Part shown: positions 16,308-25,315 of the stretch, piece by piece
Numbering within the stretch: the stretch's first letter is position 1
Layout of the letters: the number at the start of each line of letters is the position of its first letter
Origin: Sandaracinobacteroides hominis
GTDB taxonomy: Bacteria > Pseudomonadota > Alphaproteobacteria > Sphingomonadales > Sphingomonadaceae
Length of the DNA: 64,000 bases
Assembly (NCBI RefSeq): GCF_016464365.1
Contig: NZ_JADCUC010000004.1
Span: 1 to 64,000, forward strand
Direction of reading: 5' to 3'
Notes under the pieces: model-generated
The model's input: the letters and a program-made list of their open reading frames with translations, nothing else
The model's database searches: none
What the model was told of the DNA's origin: nothing
Program-made: the position numbers and the translations under genes

Positions 16308-16705
16308 CAGACCGACTCCGAGAAAACCTGCTTAAGTAAGGGTAAGGCTTGTGCTGCGTTTGCTCCATCAGAATCCAGCAGATTCATGACAACAGCCACT
16401 GCTCGAACGAGTTTCGGAGCAGTCACCAGTTCATCGCGAGCTTCGAAAAAGTTAAAGGCAAACTCTACGCTGGCTGCAACGCGATTTAGCTCGTCCTCAC
16501 TTGGGCGCTGTTGGCCAAGAAGTAGCCAGTTCGCATCGACACTGAATCTTTCGCAGATTTGTCTCACCAAGCTCGTTGGAGGGTCGAACGCCCCTCGCTC
16601 ATAATTTTTGTATGAGCTGCTGGGGACCTCGAGCAGCTGTGCAAAATCGACTTGGTTCAGCCCCTGCGCCGATCGCACTTGCGCCATCCTCTTCCCGATC
16701 GACAT
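16307..16705 (-). CDS. XRE-family transcriptional regulator
   Basis: 132 residues. Residues 5-60 form a classical cI/Cro HTH (GKRMAQVRSAQGLNQVDFAQLLEVPSSSYKNYE), followed by RGAFDPP and a helix typical of phage repressors. The C-terminal part is helical and lacks an S24 peptidase domain. It is divergent from the excisionase-like gene over a short AT-rich region, the lysogeny-switch layout of integrative elements. Likely represses island excision and its own promoter (inference). Confidence 0.8.
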   Translation of the reverse strand: MSIGKRMAQVRSAQGLNQVDFAQLLEVPSSSYKNYERGAFDPPTSLVRQICERFSVDANWLLLGQQRPSEDELNRVAASVEFAFNFFEARDELVTAPKLVRAVAVVMNLLDSDGANAAQALPLLKQVFSESV

Positions 16706-16817
16706 GTCGATTGACCTTTAGACTCATATGTTATACCAATAGATCGTTCATGGGCATATATATTCGCCCTTTGGCGATTCTATACACCTGTTGCCCCATT
16801 TGTCCAAGGAGTGATCG
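16706..16817. promoter_or_regulatory. Divergent control region of the island
   Basis: This 112-bp AT-rich stretch separates the XRE repressor (minus) from the excisionase-like gene (plus). It contains TATGTTATACC and CATATATATTCG tracts that could serve as -10 elements and operators. No element is certain. Confidence 0.35.
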
Positions 16818-17009
16818 ATGGTTGAGTTAGAAAGCCCACGTGCACTGGCCACTCGGCTAGGTTGGACGGAGCGCAGGATACGAACTCTCATTGCCAACCG
16901 GCTCATTCGCCACGTTAGGGTGGGGAACAGCATATTCGTCCCACATGGCGCAATCGAGGAGTTTATTGACCGGAACACCGTTGTCCCCATTGATGAACCG
17001 GCAAGGTAG
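16818..17009 (+). CDS. Excisionase-like HTH protein
   Basis: 63 residues from ATG 16818, preceded by AAGGAG. The sequence LESPRALATRLGWTERRIRTLIANRLIRHVRVGNSIFVPHGAIEEFI is a winged-helix MerR/excisionase fold of the helix-turn-helix type 17 kind. It lies 118 bp before the serine recombinase on the same strand, fitting a recombination directionality factor. It could also regulate the recombinase. Confidence 0.7.
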   Translation: MVELESPRALATRLGWTERRIRTLIANRLIRHVRVGNSIFVPHGAIEEFIDRNTVVPIDEPAR

Positions 17010-17126
17010 AGATGAGCTCTCATCCCACTCAACAGCCTGATCCGATGCTCATAGAGTTGGTGAAGGCTCTGGCCCGGTCCAGCGCCGCGCGAGATACCGT
17101 CCATAACCGTCAAAAGGATCGTCAAG

Positions 17127-18863
17127 GTGCGCACTGTCCTCTACGCCCGGTTCAGCTCCACACTCCAGAATAGCCGCTCGATCGTTGACCAAATCGAGTT
17201 GCTCAAGGACAGGTGTCATCGCGAAAACTGGGAGGTCATTGACGTCTTCACCGATCACGCTATCAGCGGAGCGGCTGGCATCGATGAAAATGCGCGACCG
17301 GGCCTAAACGCATTACTTGATTTGGTCGAGGGAGGCGGCATTGACCAGGTCTTAGCTGAGTCTACGGATCGTTTGGCGCGGCACCAGGGTGACGCCTTTA
17401 CAATTCGCGAACGGATTACTTACGCCGGCGCACGCCTGTTTACGTTATCCGATGGCGAAGTCACTGAAATCACATCAGCATTTAAGGGCTTGATGGATGC
17501 CCAGTTTCGCAAAGAATTAGGTAGCAAGATAAAGCGAGGCCAGCGCGGTGCAGTGAGGTCTGGTCGAGCACCCGCAGGCATTGCCTTCGGCTACTGTCGG
17601 GCAAACAAGCTCGACGCAAACGGAAACCTGATCAGAGGACTGCGCGAAATTGATCAAGAGCAGGCCGAAATCGTACGCAGGATTTTCCGAGAGTATGCGG
17701 CCGACATAAGTCCGCGTCAGATCGCTGAGCGGCTCAATCTTGAAGCTATTCCTGGGCCGGGAGGTCGTCCTTGGCGCGCCAGCACAATCTATGGTGATCG
17801 CCAGCGGAGGAACGGAATGCTGCAGAACGCCCTCTACAATGGCGTTCTTGTGCACAATCGCACGACCAAAGTCGCCGACCCCCGAACACGCAAGGTACGC
17901 ATCCGCCCAAATCCGGAGAGCCAGTGGATCAGCGCACCCGTTCCAAGCTTGAAAATAGTGCCGGATGAACTGTGGCTCGCAGTTCAGTCGCGGCGACAGC
18001 GCATTCTTGGCGTACCTTTCCGACAACAAAGGCGTCCCAGACATCTGCTATCGGGCCTTTGCCAGTGTCACGTTTGTGGTGGCTCGTGGACGATTATTGG
18101 ACTTAACCGGTGGGGCTGCGCCAACCGACGGAACGGTGGCGGATGCGCCAACAATCGGACCATTGGGACTGCTCAACTTGAAAGTCGGGTGCTGGAGGGC
18201 TTGCAGGAGCGCATGCTTAATCCCGAATTGGTGAGCATCTTTGTCCGGGAGTACCATGAAGAATATGTTCGCAGGTCTGCCGATAGCGCGCGGCGGCGAG
18301 GGCGGACAAGCAAGCGCCACGAAGAGGCTGTGGCCAAAGTGAATAGATTAGTGGAGGCAATAGCCAATGGCGCAGATGAATTCGTGGAGATCAAAGGTGT
18401 TTTGGCCGCCGCCAGAACGGAACGAGATCGGCTGTATGCCGAATTGCTCGAATTGGATGCCGTTCCGGTTGTCGTGCTTCATCCTGGCGTGGCGGATGAA
18501 TACCGCAAGCAGGTCCGCAAGCTTACCAGCGCCCTGACCCGAGATGAAGAAACGCGCATCCAAACGGCACCCATCCTCCGACGACTGATTGACCGGGTGA
18601 CAATCAACCCAAGCAGCAGGCCTCGGGGCGTCGAAATCGAAGTTTCCGGACGACTTGCCTCAATCCTCGCCCTTGCCACTGGTAAGGAAGTGCCATCATC
18701 AATGTATGCTGGTGGTGGAGCGGGTGAAGGGAATCGAACCCTCGTATTCAGCTTGGGAAGCTGCTGCTCTACCATTGAGCTACACCCGCATCACCAAACC
18801 GCGTTTGGAGGCCGCGCAACTGCCAGTTGCCGCGCGCCGGGTCAACCATCTGTGGACAACTGA
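17127..18863 (+). CDS. Large serine recombinase running through the tRNA-Gly gene
   Basis: 578 codons from GTG 17127. The N-terminal resolvase domain starts YARFSSTLQNSRSIVDQ (catalytic Ser at about 10-11) with STDRLAR near 90. A recombinase domain (about 165-270) and a zinc-ribbon (CxCHVCGGSW...GCANRRNGGGCAN, about 312-340) follow, then a coiled coil (about 385-450). From 18716 the frame crosses the tRNA-Gly gene antisense, so the last about 50 residues come from tRNA and flanking chromosome. The native C-terminus was therefore probably altered by integration, or the frame simply lacks a stop until 18863. It should catalyse island integration and excision. Confidence 0.88.
   Translation: MRTVLYARFSSTLQNSRSIVDQIELLKDRCHRENWEVIDVFTDHAISGAAGIDENARPGLNALLDLVEGGGIDQVLAESTDRLARHQGDAFTIRERITYAGARLFTLSDGEVTEITSAFKGLMDAQFRKELGSKIKRGQRGAVRSGRAPAGIAFGYCRANKLDANGNLIRGLREIDQEQAEIVRRIFREYAADISPRQIAERLNLEAIPGPGGRPWRASTIYGDRQRRNGMLQNALYNGVLVHNRTTKVADPRTRKVRIRPNPESQWISAPVPSLKIVPDELWLAVQSRRQRILGVPFRQQRRPRHLLSGLCQCHVCGGSWTIIGLNRWGCANRRNGGGCANNRTIGTAQLESRVLEGLQERMLNPELVSIFVREYHEEYVRRSADSARRRGRTSKRHEEAVAKVNRLVEAIANGADEFVEIKGVLAAARTERDRLYAELLELDAVPVVVLHPGVADEYRKQVRKLTSALTRDEETRIQTAPILRRLIDRVTINPSSRPRGVEIEVSGRLASILALATGKEVPSSMYAGGGAGEGNRTLVFSLGSCCSTIELHPHHQTAFGGRATASCRAPGQPSVDN
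18716..18789 (-). tRNA. tRNA-Gly (CCC anticodon)
   Basis: On the minus strand a complete cloverleaf is visible. The acceptor is GCGGGTG paired with CACCCGC, the D-stem GCTC/GAGC, the anticodon loop TTCCCAA with CCC at 18755-18757, and the T-loop TTCGATT. It has discriminator T and an encoded CCA (18716-18718). Its 3' end faces the island, consistent with use as an integration site. Confidence 0.95.
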
Positions 18864-18999
18864 TGACAGGCGCTTGCGCTGCACCAGATATGGTATCAAG
18901 AGTGGCATCAAGGACAAGAGTTTGTGATGCTCAGGCTTTGCCTGGTATCCATATGCCGGGGTGGCCGCCACCCAGCCGGCGGGCAGGAGCGCGATACAT

Positions 19000-21660
19000 A
19001 TGAACCAGTCGGCAATGGGGTTCGAAGCCAGGCGGCAATGGCCGCTATGGGCGCTTGCCGCCGTTTGCCTGCTGTGGCTGCTGCTGTCCATCGCCGCCGG
19101 TTTCAATGTCGGTGCCGAGCTGGTGCCAGGGCAGTCGCGGCTGGCGGCCAGCGCCATCCTGATCTTCCCACCGCTGATCGTGCTGCTGCTGCTGTTGGCC
19201 TTCATTCCCTTGGGTCGACGGTCGCTGGACATCGAGGAGGTGGAGACCCGCGTCGACCAGGCGATCCGTTCCACCGCCGATCTGGAGGAGCAGCTGCAGC
19301 GGATAGACGGATCGCTGGCGGATTGCCTGGACAAGGTGGAGCGGATGCGCGCCGCCGCTGCACCGGAAGGCGAAGGGCTGGCGGCTACCGCGCTGTCGCT
19401 GGAAGTGGCGGCCGGAACGATGGCCCTGTCTTCGGCGGACATGGGGAAATCGGCCGCCTCCTTGCTGGAGCTGGTGCCGGGATTGACGGCGCAGGCGCAT
19501 GAAGCGGAAGCTGCCCTGCGGATCGCCGGGAGTGAGGCGCGCAGGCACCTGGAGACGATCGAGGCGTCGCTGTCGCAGGTGGCATCGCATGGGCGCGATG
19601 CCGGGCGCGAGGCCGAAGCCATGGTGACCTCGATGCAGAACCTGATCGCACAGATCGACCAGACTTCGGCGGAAACCACCAAGTCCATCGCCAACCGCGC
19701 CTATACGCTGGATGCGGCCGTGACGGGCGTGCTGGAGCGTTCGGCGCAGGCCTTCAGCTCCATCGGCGATACGTTGACGGCGCAATCGCAAAGTGTGGCG
19801 CAGATGGTGGAAGGCGCCCGATCGGAGCTGGATGGCTTTGGCAGCGAGGGAACGCGGCTGATCGGCCAGCGGCTGGACGTGCTGCTGGGGGCGGCGGGCA
19901 AGCTGAAGCAGCAGTTCCACGAGCAGCAGCTGGCGAGCCAGCAGCTGCACGAGGCAGCGGGTGCAGGCATTTCTGCCGTCGAGGCGCGGTTGGCGGCGCT
20001 ACGGGAATCGCAGTCGGCAGCTTCGGCGGCGCTGGTGGCGCAGGCGGATGCTAGCGCGCAGGCCTTTGAGGTCCAGCTCGCCTCTCTGGGTGAACGGCAG
20101 CGGGTGGCCGAGGCGGAGCAGCAGGAGCGGATGGCGCTCAGCCTGGAAGCGATGGAGCGGCAACTGCTGGCGCTGGGCTCGCACCAGCAGGAACAGTCTG
20201 CCCGGATGCAGCAGGCGATGGCGGATGCCATGACCGATCTGGAGAGCCGCCTGGAAACGCTGAAGGGCCGCCAGCAGGCGATGGGCGCCGAGATAGAAGC
20301 CGGTGTGAGCGAGATGGTGGCCGCTGTGGAAGGCCGGCTGGATACGCTACGGCTGCGGCAGGCAGAGGTTCGCGCCGAGCTGGAGGCCGAGGTTGCAGGC
20401 GGCATCTCGAGCGTGGAGCAGCGGTTGGCAGAGCTGCGCGCCCGGCAGCAGGAACTGGGTCGCGCCATGCAGGAGGATGCCGCCGCCGGGCTGGCCGAAG
20501 TGGCGGCAAAGTTTGCCGAACTGGAGCAGCAGGCGGGCAGCAGCCAGCGGGCGACCTCGGAGACGATAGCGCAGGCGCTGGAGGAAGTGGCCGGCCTTGG
20601 CAGCGCCTTGCATACACGGCACGAGGTCGCTGTTTCCCTGGCGCAGGAAATCGCCGGGCTGATGCCTTCGTTCGACAGCTTCGCGGATCGCGCCAATGTG
20701 CGGATTCCCGAGCTGGCGGGCGGATTGGAGCAGATTTCCGATCGTGGACGCGCCTTGGTGGGACAACTGGACAGCCTGGCTGACCGGATCGAGAGCCAGG
20801 CAGCCTTGTTGCGCGACAGTGCTGCCGCTTTCGAGCGGGATCATGGCGCAGTGGTGGGATTGTCGGAGACGCTGGCCGGCAAATTCGACGCAGCGCGGGC
20901 GACCGTGAACGAAATTCATGAAGCGACGGAGCAGGCGGCGATCGCGGCGGCCTCGCGGATGGTCGAGAATGTGATGCAGGTGCGCCAGGCCGTGAACGCG
21001 ACCTCTGGAGAGATCGACAGCCTGCTTTCCTCGGTGGTGGCCGAGGCCGAGCACAAGCTGGACGAATTCGCCACGACCAAGGCGGAAGCGGCGTTCGGTG
21101 CCCCGATCCGGTTGCAGATCGCAGCGCTGGAGGATGCCTCGGTAAAGGCCGCCGATGCCGCCACGGGCGCTTCCGAGCGGCTGACGAACCGGCTGATCGA
21201 TCTGATGCGGGTGATCGCCGATACGGAATCGCGGATCGATGAAGTCGATACGCGGATGGACGTGCGGGCGCGCGATACGCTGGCGGCGCGCTCGATGCGG
21301 CTGGTGGAGAGCCTGAACAGCGCCTCTGTGGATGTGGCCAAGCTGTTGGCCGTGGATGTGGGCGAGGATGCCTGGGCGCGCTATCTGCAGGGCGACCGAA
21401 GCCTGTTTGCGCGCGCTACGGTGAAATTGGCAGACAAGGAAATGGCACGGCGGATTGCCCGCCACTATGCCCACGACGGCGAGTTCGAGGCGGAAGCGAC
21501 GCGCTATCTGGATCAGTTCGAGACTTTGGTGAAGCGGGTGTTGAAGGATCCGGACGGCGAGAGCTTTGCGCTGGTGCTGCTCTCTTCGGACATCGGCAAG
21601 CTCTATGTGCTGATTGCGCAGTCCATTGGCCGGACGCTGCCGCGCGAGGAAGCTGCCTGA
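19000..21660 (+). CDS. Large membrane-anchored coiled-coil protein
   Basis: 886 residues from ATG 19000 (an in-frame GTG lies 39 nt upstream; AGGAG precedes 19000). Two N-terminal transmembrane segments (about residues 14-36 and 50-70) are followed by about 700 residues of Ala/Glu/Gln/Leu-rich coiled coil with repeating units of about 35-40 residues (VEARLAALRE, MERQLLALGS, LESRLETLKG, VEQRLAELRA). The last 100 residues look globular. It resembles tethering or methyl-accepting-like signalling stalks but shows no HAMP or MCP signature. It follows the tRNA and is convergent with the Tad locus. Function unknown. Confidence 0.75.
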   Translation: MNQSAMGFEARRQWPLWALAAVCLLWLLLSIAAGFNVGAELVPGQSRLAASAILIFPPLIVLLLLLAFIPLGRRSLDIEEVETRVDQAIRSTADLEEQLQRIDGSLADCLDKVERMRAAAAPEGEGLAATALSLEVAAGTMALSSADMGKSAASLLELVPGLTAQAHEAEAALRIAGSEARRHLETIEASLSQVASHGRDAGREAEAMVTSMQNLIAQIDQTSAETTKSIANRAYTLDAAVTGVLERSAQAFSSIGDTLTAQSQSVAQMVEGARSELDGFGSEGTRLIGQRLDVLLGAAGKLKQQFHEQQLASQQLHEAAGAGISAVEARLAALRESQSAASAALVAQADASAQAFEVQLASLGERQRVAEAEQQERMALSLEAMERQLLALGSHQQEQSARMQQAMADAMTDLESRLETLKGRQQAMGAEIEAGVSEMVAAVEGRLDTLRLRQAEVRAELEAEVAGGISSVEQRLAELRARQQELGRAMQEDAAAGLAEVAAKFAELEQQAGSSQRATSETIAQALEEVAGLGSALHTRHEVAVSLAQEIAGLMPSFDSFADRANVRIPELAGGLEQISDRGRALVGQLDSLADRIESQAALLRDSAAAFERDHGAVVGLSETLAGKFDAARATVNEIHEATEQAAIAAASRMVENVMQVRQAVNATSGEIDSLLSSVVAEAEHKLDEFATTKAEAAFGAPIRLQIAALEDASVKAADAATGASERLTNRLIDLMRVIADTESRIDEVDTRMDVRARDTLAARSMRLVESLNSASVDVAKLLAVDVGEDAWARYLQGDRSLFARATVKLADKEMARRIARHYAHDGEFEAEATRYLDQFETLVKRVLKDPDGESFALVLLSSDIGKLYVLIAQSIGRTLPREEAA

Positions 21661-21672
21661 GGTTTCAGGCGT

Positions 21673-22161
21673 TCAGGCGATGAGCGGCCAGCTGCGCCAC
21701 GCCCACCAGAAGGCGCCGCCGGCTATGGCGATGGCATAGGGCAGCGGGGCGTTGGGACGAAGCGGCCCGGGCATTGATTCCGGGGCAGCGCCGGCCCGGG
21801 CGAAGGCTGCGCGACCGGCGAGGAGTGCAATGGCGAGAAGACCGCCCGCAACCGTGACGCCGGCGAGATAGGCGGGCAGGCCGAACAGGCCGGTCCAGGC
21901 GGCGGTGGCGACGAGGAGCTTGATGTCTCCGCCGCCCATCCAGCCGGCGGCGAACAGCCCGAGGCCGACGGCGAACATCAGGGCGAAGCCAGCGGCGTGC
22001 CAGCCCCAGGCGAAACCCGGCTGGGTGAAACCGAAGGCGACCGCAAGGACGATGATGGCGATGGAGATGGAGTCCGGAATCTCGAACCGGTGCAGATCGG
22101 TGGCGCAGGCGGCGAGCAGCAGCAGGCCGGTGGCCACGATGAGCAGGAGAGGCAGTGTCAT
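21673..22161 (-). CDS. cpaA: Flp prepilin peptidase CpaA/TadV
   Basis: 162 residues, almost entirely membrane-spanning. The two catalytic aspartates of the A24 aspartic prepilin peptidases are visible in ATDLHRFEIPD (near 21) and GGGDIKLL (GxGD, near 76). The N-terminal cytoplasmic methylase domain of type IV pilus PilD is absent, as usual for TadV. It processes the Flp pilins encoded at 31.8-32.5 kb. Its ATG overlaps the stop of the upstream TPR gene, making it the last gene of the Tad operon. Confidence 0.88.
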   Translation of the reverse strand: MTLPLLLIVATGLLLLAACATDLHRFEIPDSISIAIIVLAVAFGFTQPGFAWGWHAAGFALMFAVGLGLFAAGWMGGGDIKLLVATAAWTGLFGLPAYLAGVTVAGGLLAIALLAGRAAFARAGAAPESMPGPLRPNAPLPYAIAIAGGAFWWAWRSWPLIA

Positions 22162-23042
22162 TTGCTGGGAGCTGTCCTTGCAGGCTCCGTCAGTTCCGGG
22201 GCCACATGTTTCAGATAGGCGAGGTTTGCGGTCGCCGTCTTGTCAAACTTCGTGTTCATTTCGATCGCGCGGCTGAAATAGCTTTCGGCGAGGCGGTGAT
22301 CGCCCCGGAGCATGGCAGCAACGCCGACGGTGTTGAGGTCACGCGCCAGATCCTCGCGGGTGGCGCCGTCGAACGCCTCGGCGTAGCGGCCCTGCAGACC
22401 TCGCGCGAGGCGGAGGTTCGTGGCTGCCGCCTCCATGCCGGGCTGGATCGCGAGTGCGGCCATGAAATCCGCCTCGGCCTCCGGGTTGCGGCCCTGCAGA
22501 AGGCGCGAATAGCCGCGATTGTTGAGCAGGGTCGCCGATTTCGGATCTGCGGCGAGGCCTTGGGCATAGCTTGCCTCGGCCGACTTCCAGTCGCCGCGCC
22601 GATCGGCGAGGACGCCACGGGCGGACCAGCCGCGCACCATCGATGGATCGAGCGCCAGTGCTTCTGCCAGCAGGGTGTCGGCCTGGTTGGGATGGCCCGC
22701 GTTCAGCAGGGCGATGGAGCGCCCGACCTTGGCACGCGCGGCGACCGCTGCATCGGCTTCAAGCTTTTGAAAGGCGGTCTGCGCTTCGTCGAGCGCGCCG
22801 GCAGCGAGCAGCAGTTCGGCCTTGCGGAGTTCCAGTTCGGGGCCGGGATTTCGGGCTTCGGCGGCACGGATCAGCTCGACTGCGGATTTCAGCCGCCTCT
22901 CTGCGATGGCGGAGTCTATGAAGCCAAGGGTGAGGTTTGCGGCAGCTGAGGTAACGGCTGTCTGCGCTGCGAGCGGCGGCGTCAGCGACAGGGCGGAGAA
23001 TGCGGCGAGCAGCGGCAGGGCCGCGGCGACGATGCGGTTCAC
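22158..23042 (-). CDS. TPR protein of the Tad locus (TadD-like)
   Basis: 294 residues from GTG 23042. A signal peptide (MNRIVAAALPLLAAFSALSLTPPLAAQ) is followed by about six tetratricopeptide units (e.g. RGWSARGVLADRRGDWKSAE, LLNNRGYSRLLQGRNPEAE). TadD-type periplasmic lipoproteins help assemble the Tad secretin; this one lacks an obvious lipobox Cys. It overlaps its upstream and downstream neighbours by 4 nt. Confidence 0.8.
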   Translation of the reverse strand: MNRIVAAALPLLAAFSALSLTPPLAAQTAVTSAAANLTLGFIDSAIAERRLKSAVELIRAAEARNPGPELELRKAELLLAAGALDEAQTAFQKLEADAAVAARAKVGRSIALLNAGHPNQADTLLAEALALDPSMVRGWSARGVLADRRGDWKSAEASYAQGLAADPKSATLLNNRGYSRLLQGRNPEAEADFMAALAIQPGMEAAATNLRLARGLQGRYAEAFDGATREDLARDLNTVGVAAMLRGDHRLAESYFSRAIEMNTKFDKTATANLAYLKHVAPELTEPARTAPSK

Positions 23043-24361
23043 GCGTTCCGCACCCGGGCGATCAGCGCCTCGAGCCTGGCCACCTGCTCGGCAACTTGCG
23101 CCGGCGCCAGTTCCTCGCGCCCGTGCAGGCGGTCGGCGAAGCCGTTGAGGCGGCTGTTGTCGCTGTTGAAGGGGTCGGCGAATTCGCGCTTGCGAAGGCC
23201 CGGATCCACCGGTTCGGCAGCGACGGCCCGCGCGCGTGCGACCGGGCGCGGGACGGCAAGGCCGGTGGACAGCAGCGCGAGATGCGCCTGGCGACGTTCG
23301 CCCACATCGGTTTCCCGCCCGCGCGACGGGACGAAATCGAGGAAATGGCTGGCCTGCCAGTCGAGCGGGTCGCCGCCGGGCGCCGCAAAGGCCACAGCCG
23401 CCAGTTCGGCGCCTGCCGATGTGGCGGGCGACACCCGCATCTGCCGGCTGGCTAGCGCCCGCTGGACCTGCGCCATCGCCTCGGGAAGAGGAATGGGAGC
23501 AGCGGCGGCGGCAGCGGCGAGCGCCTCGGCCTGGCGGGCCTCGAGCGCAGCCTGATCTGCCGCGATTGCTGCATACTCCCGCGCTGCGATGCGGGCATCC
23601 TCGCGCGGGGTGAGGCTGGCGAGCGCCACCGTTGCGGCGGCTGCCTCTGGCGAGAGATCTGCCGACAGGGTGGGAGAAATGGCGGGGGTGCCGGCCTGCG
23701 GACGGGTGGAGGCGACAGCCGTCTGCACCGCGCCTGGCCTGCCCCTGGGCGCCGCGTCGAGGACGAGGCGCTGCTCATGGGCGTTGGTGCGAACGATCCG
23801 GGCGCTGCCGCTGGCTTCTTCCGGGGCGGATACAGAGACTGCCGGCGCGATTGCTGCCCGCGCACGCTGCTGCTCGATACGGGCAAGTGTGCGCAGGCTT
23901 GCGGCCTGCACCTGTTCGTCGTCGGAAGCGGCGGCCAGCGTGAGGAAGCGCACGGCCTCCTGCGGCTTTTTCTGCAGATAGAGCGAGAGACCGTAGTTGT
24001 AGAGCAGGGTCGGCGAGGCGGGATCGATACCGAGCGCCATTTCATAGTGGGTGCGGCTGTCCTCGAACCGGCCAAGACGGTCGTAGCAGACAGCGAGGCC
24101 GTTCAGCGTTTCGACCGAATCCGGATCCTGCAGCAGCGCCTGCCGGTAGCTGCGCAGGGCTTCCACCGGCTTGTTGAGGCCGAGCAGGGCCTTGCCCTGC
24201 GCGCGGGCTGCCTCCGCCGTCGCCGTGGCGACAGGGTCAGGCCCGACCGCCCGCATGCCCTCGGGCGCGGTAGTGCGCGCATCGGCACCGCCGGCCGCCG
24301 CCAGGGCGGCCCCGAAGGCGAGGGGCGCCATCGCGCCGAGAGGGAGCGTCTGGCGCATCAA
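23039..24361 (-). CDS. Second TPR protein of the Tad locus
   Basis: 440 residues. The signal sequence is MMRQTLPLGAMAPLAFGAALAAAGGADA. Three TPR units lie at about residues 50-160 (GLNKPVEALRSYRQALLQDP, YDRLGRFEDSRTHYEMALGIDP, LYNYGLSLYLQKKPQEAVRF). A long Ala/Pro/Glu-rich low-complexity middle and a conserved-looking C-terminus (LNGFADRLHGREELAPAQV) follow. Likely periplasmic scaffold for the pilus machine. Two consecutive TPR genes here are common in sphingomonad Tad loci. Confidence 0.75.
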   Translation of the reverse strand: MMRQTLPLGAMAPLAFGAALAAAGGADARTTAPEGMRAVGPDPVATATAEAARAQGKALLGLNKPVEALRSYRQALLQDPDSVETLNGLAVCYDRLGRFEDSRTHYEMALGIDPASPTLLYNYGLSLYLQKKPQEAVRFLTLAAASDDEQVQAASLRTLARIEQQRARAAIAPAVSVSAPEEASGSARIVRTNAHEQRLVLDAAPRGRPGAVQTAVASTRPQAGTPAISPTLSADLSPEAAAATVALASLTPREDARIAAREYAAIAADQAALEARQAEALAAAAAAAPIPLPEAMAQVQRALASRQMRVSPATSAGAELAAVAFAAPGGDPLDWQASHFLDFVPSRGRETDVGERRQAHLALLSTGLAVPRPVARARAVAAEPVDPGLRKREFADPFNSDNSRLNGFADRLHGREELAPAQVAEQVARLEALIARVRNA

Positions 24362-25311
24362 TCGTTGAACATCGTATCCCGGAGCGAGATGGAGGCCGGC
24401 AGGGCCAGCACGCCGATCATCGTCGGAAGCAGGAAGAGCACCATCGGGATCGACAGGATGACCGGCAGGCGGTGGGCCTTTTCCTCGGCGCGCATGCGGC
24501 GGGACTCGCGCATTTCACCGGCGTAGATCTTGAGCGCCGTGCCGATGCTGGCGCCGAGCTTGTCGGACTGGACGACAAGCGTTGCGAAGGACTGGATTTC
24601 CGGAACGCCGCTCTTGCGGGCCATGTTCTTCAGAGCTTCGGCGCGCGGGCGGCCGGCACGCAGTTCCAGCGAGACGGTGGCGAACAGTTCGGCAAGGCGC
24701 GGGTGCAGGTTGACGATTTCCTGGCCGACGCGTGCGAAGCAGGCATCGATGCCGAGGCCTGCTTCCACGCATACAAGCATGAGATCGAGAGCATCGGGGA
24801 ACCCGTCGAGGATTTCCTTCATCCGCGCTTCGGCGCGGTTGCTGACGAACATATTGGGCAGATAGAGGCCGGCGGCGGCCGAGCCGACGAGCGCCATGTA
24901 GAGCTTTGTCGCGGAAAGGGAGGCGCCGCCCAGCGTGATGACCGCGTAGGAAATGATGGGCAGCAACAGCGTGAGCGACGTGCGGATCAGCACGAAGGCG
25001 CGGACTGCGTAGGGCTGATTATAGCCGGCGAGCGACAGCCGCTCTTTCAGGATCGGCGCCTTGTCGTCGTCCAGCGAAAGCCCGTGGCTTTCGATGGTGT
25101 GGATGAGCTTGCCCCAGAGCGTGCTGTTGCTGTCGGACCGGAGCGTCGGGATGCCGTTGCTGTTGACCGGGGTGTTGGCGGAAGGCGCGGATGACAACCG
25201 CTGGGCAAGGTTGACCTTCTTTTCGAACATCGGCGCAATCGCCAGGACGCCGAGAACCACGGCCCCGAATATGAGCCCCAGGATAAGGTAGGTGACCATG
25301 TCTGCATTCAT
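24358..25311 (-). CDS. tadC: Tad inner-membrane platform protein TadC
   Basis: 317 residues of the type II secretion F family. An N-terminal transmembrane helix (YLILGLIFGAVVLGVLAIAP) is followed by two central helices around 105-150, the cytoplasmic T2SSF domain (DALDLMLVCVEAGLGIDACFARV...EIQSFATLVVQSDKLGASIG) and a C-terminal membrane helix. With TadB it forms the platform on which CpaF acts to extrude Flp pilin. It starts 4 nt after the TadB stop. Confidence 0.9.
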   Translation of the reverse strand: MNADMVTYLILGLIFGAVVLGVLAIAPMFEKKVNLAQRLSSAPSANTPVNSNGIPTLRSDSNSTLWGKLIHTIESHGLSLDDDKAPILKERLSLAGYNQPYAVRAFVLIRTSLTLLLPIISYAVITLGGASLSATKLYMALVGSAAAGLYLPNMFVSNRAEARMKEILDGFPDALDLMLVCVEAGLGIDACFARVGQEIVNLHPRLAELFATVSLELRAGRPRAEALKNMARKSGVPEIQSFATLVVQSDKLGASIGTALKIYAGEMRESRRMRAEEKAHRLPVILSIPMVLFLLPTMIGVLALPASISLRDTMFND

Positions 25312-25315
25312 CGGG

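Larger units (their letters stand above)
1..18715. other. Genomic island (left end outside window) abutting the tRNA-Gly 3' end
   Basis: The stretch left of the tRNA-Gly gene contains a large serine recombinase, an excisionase-like HTH protein, an XRE repressor-like gene, small unknown proteins and a nested IS66-family transposon. The recombinase lies directly against the tRNA 3' end, the usual side for tRNA-targeted integration. Chromosomal housekeeping and pilus genes begin right of the tRNA. The other boundary and its att repeat are not in the window. That it is one integrated element is inference. Confidence 0.6.
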
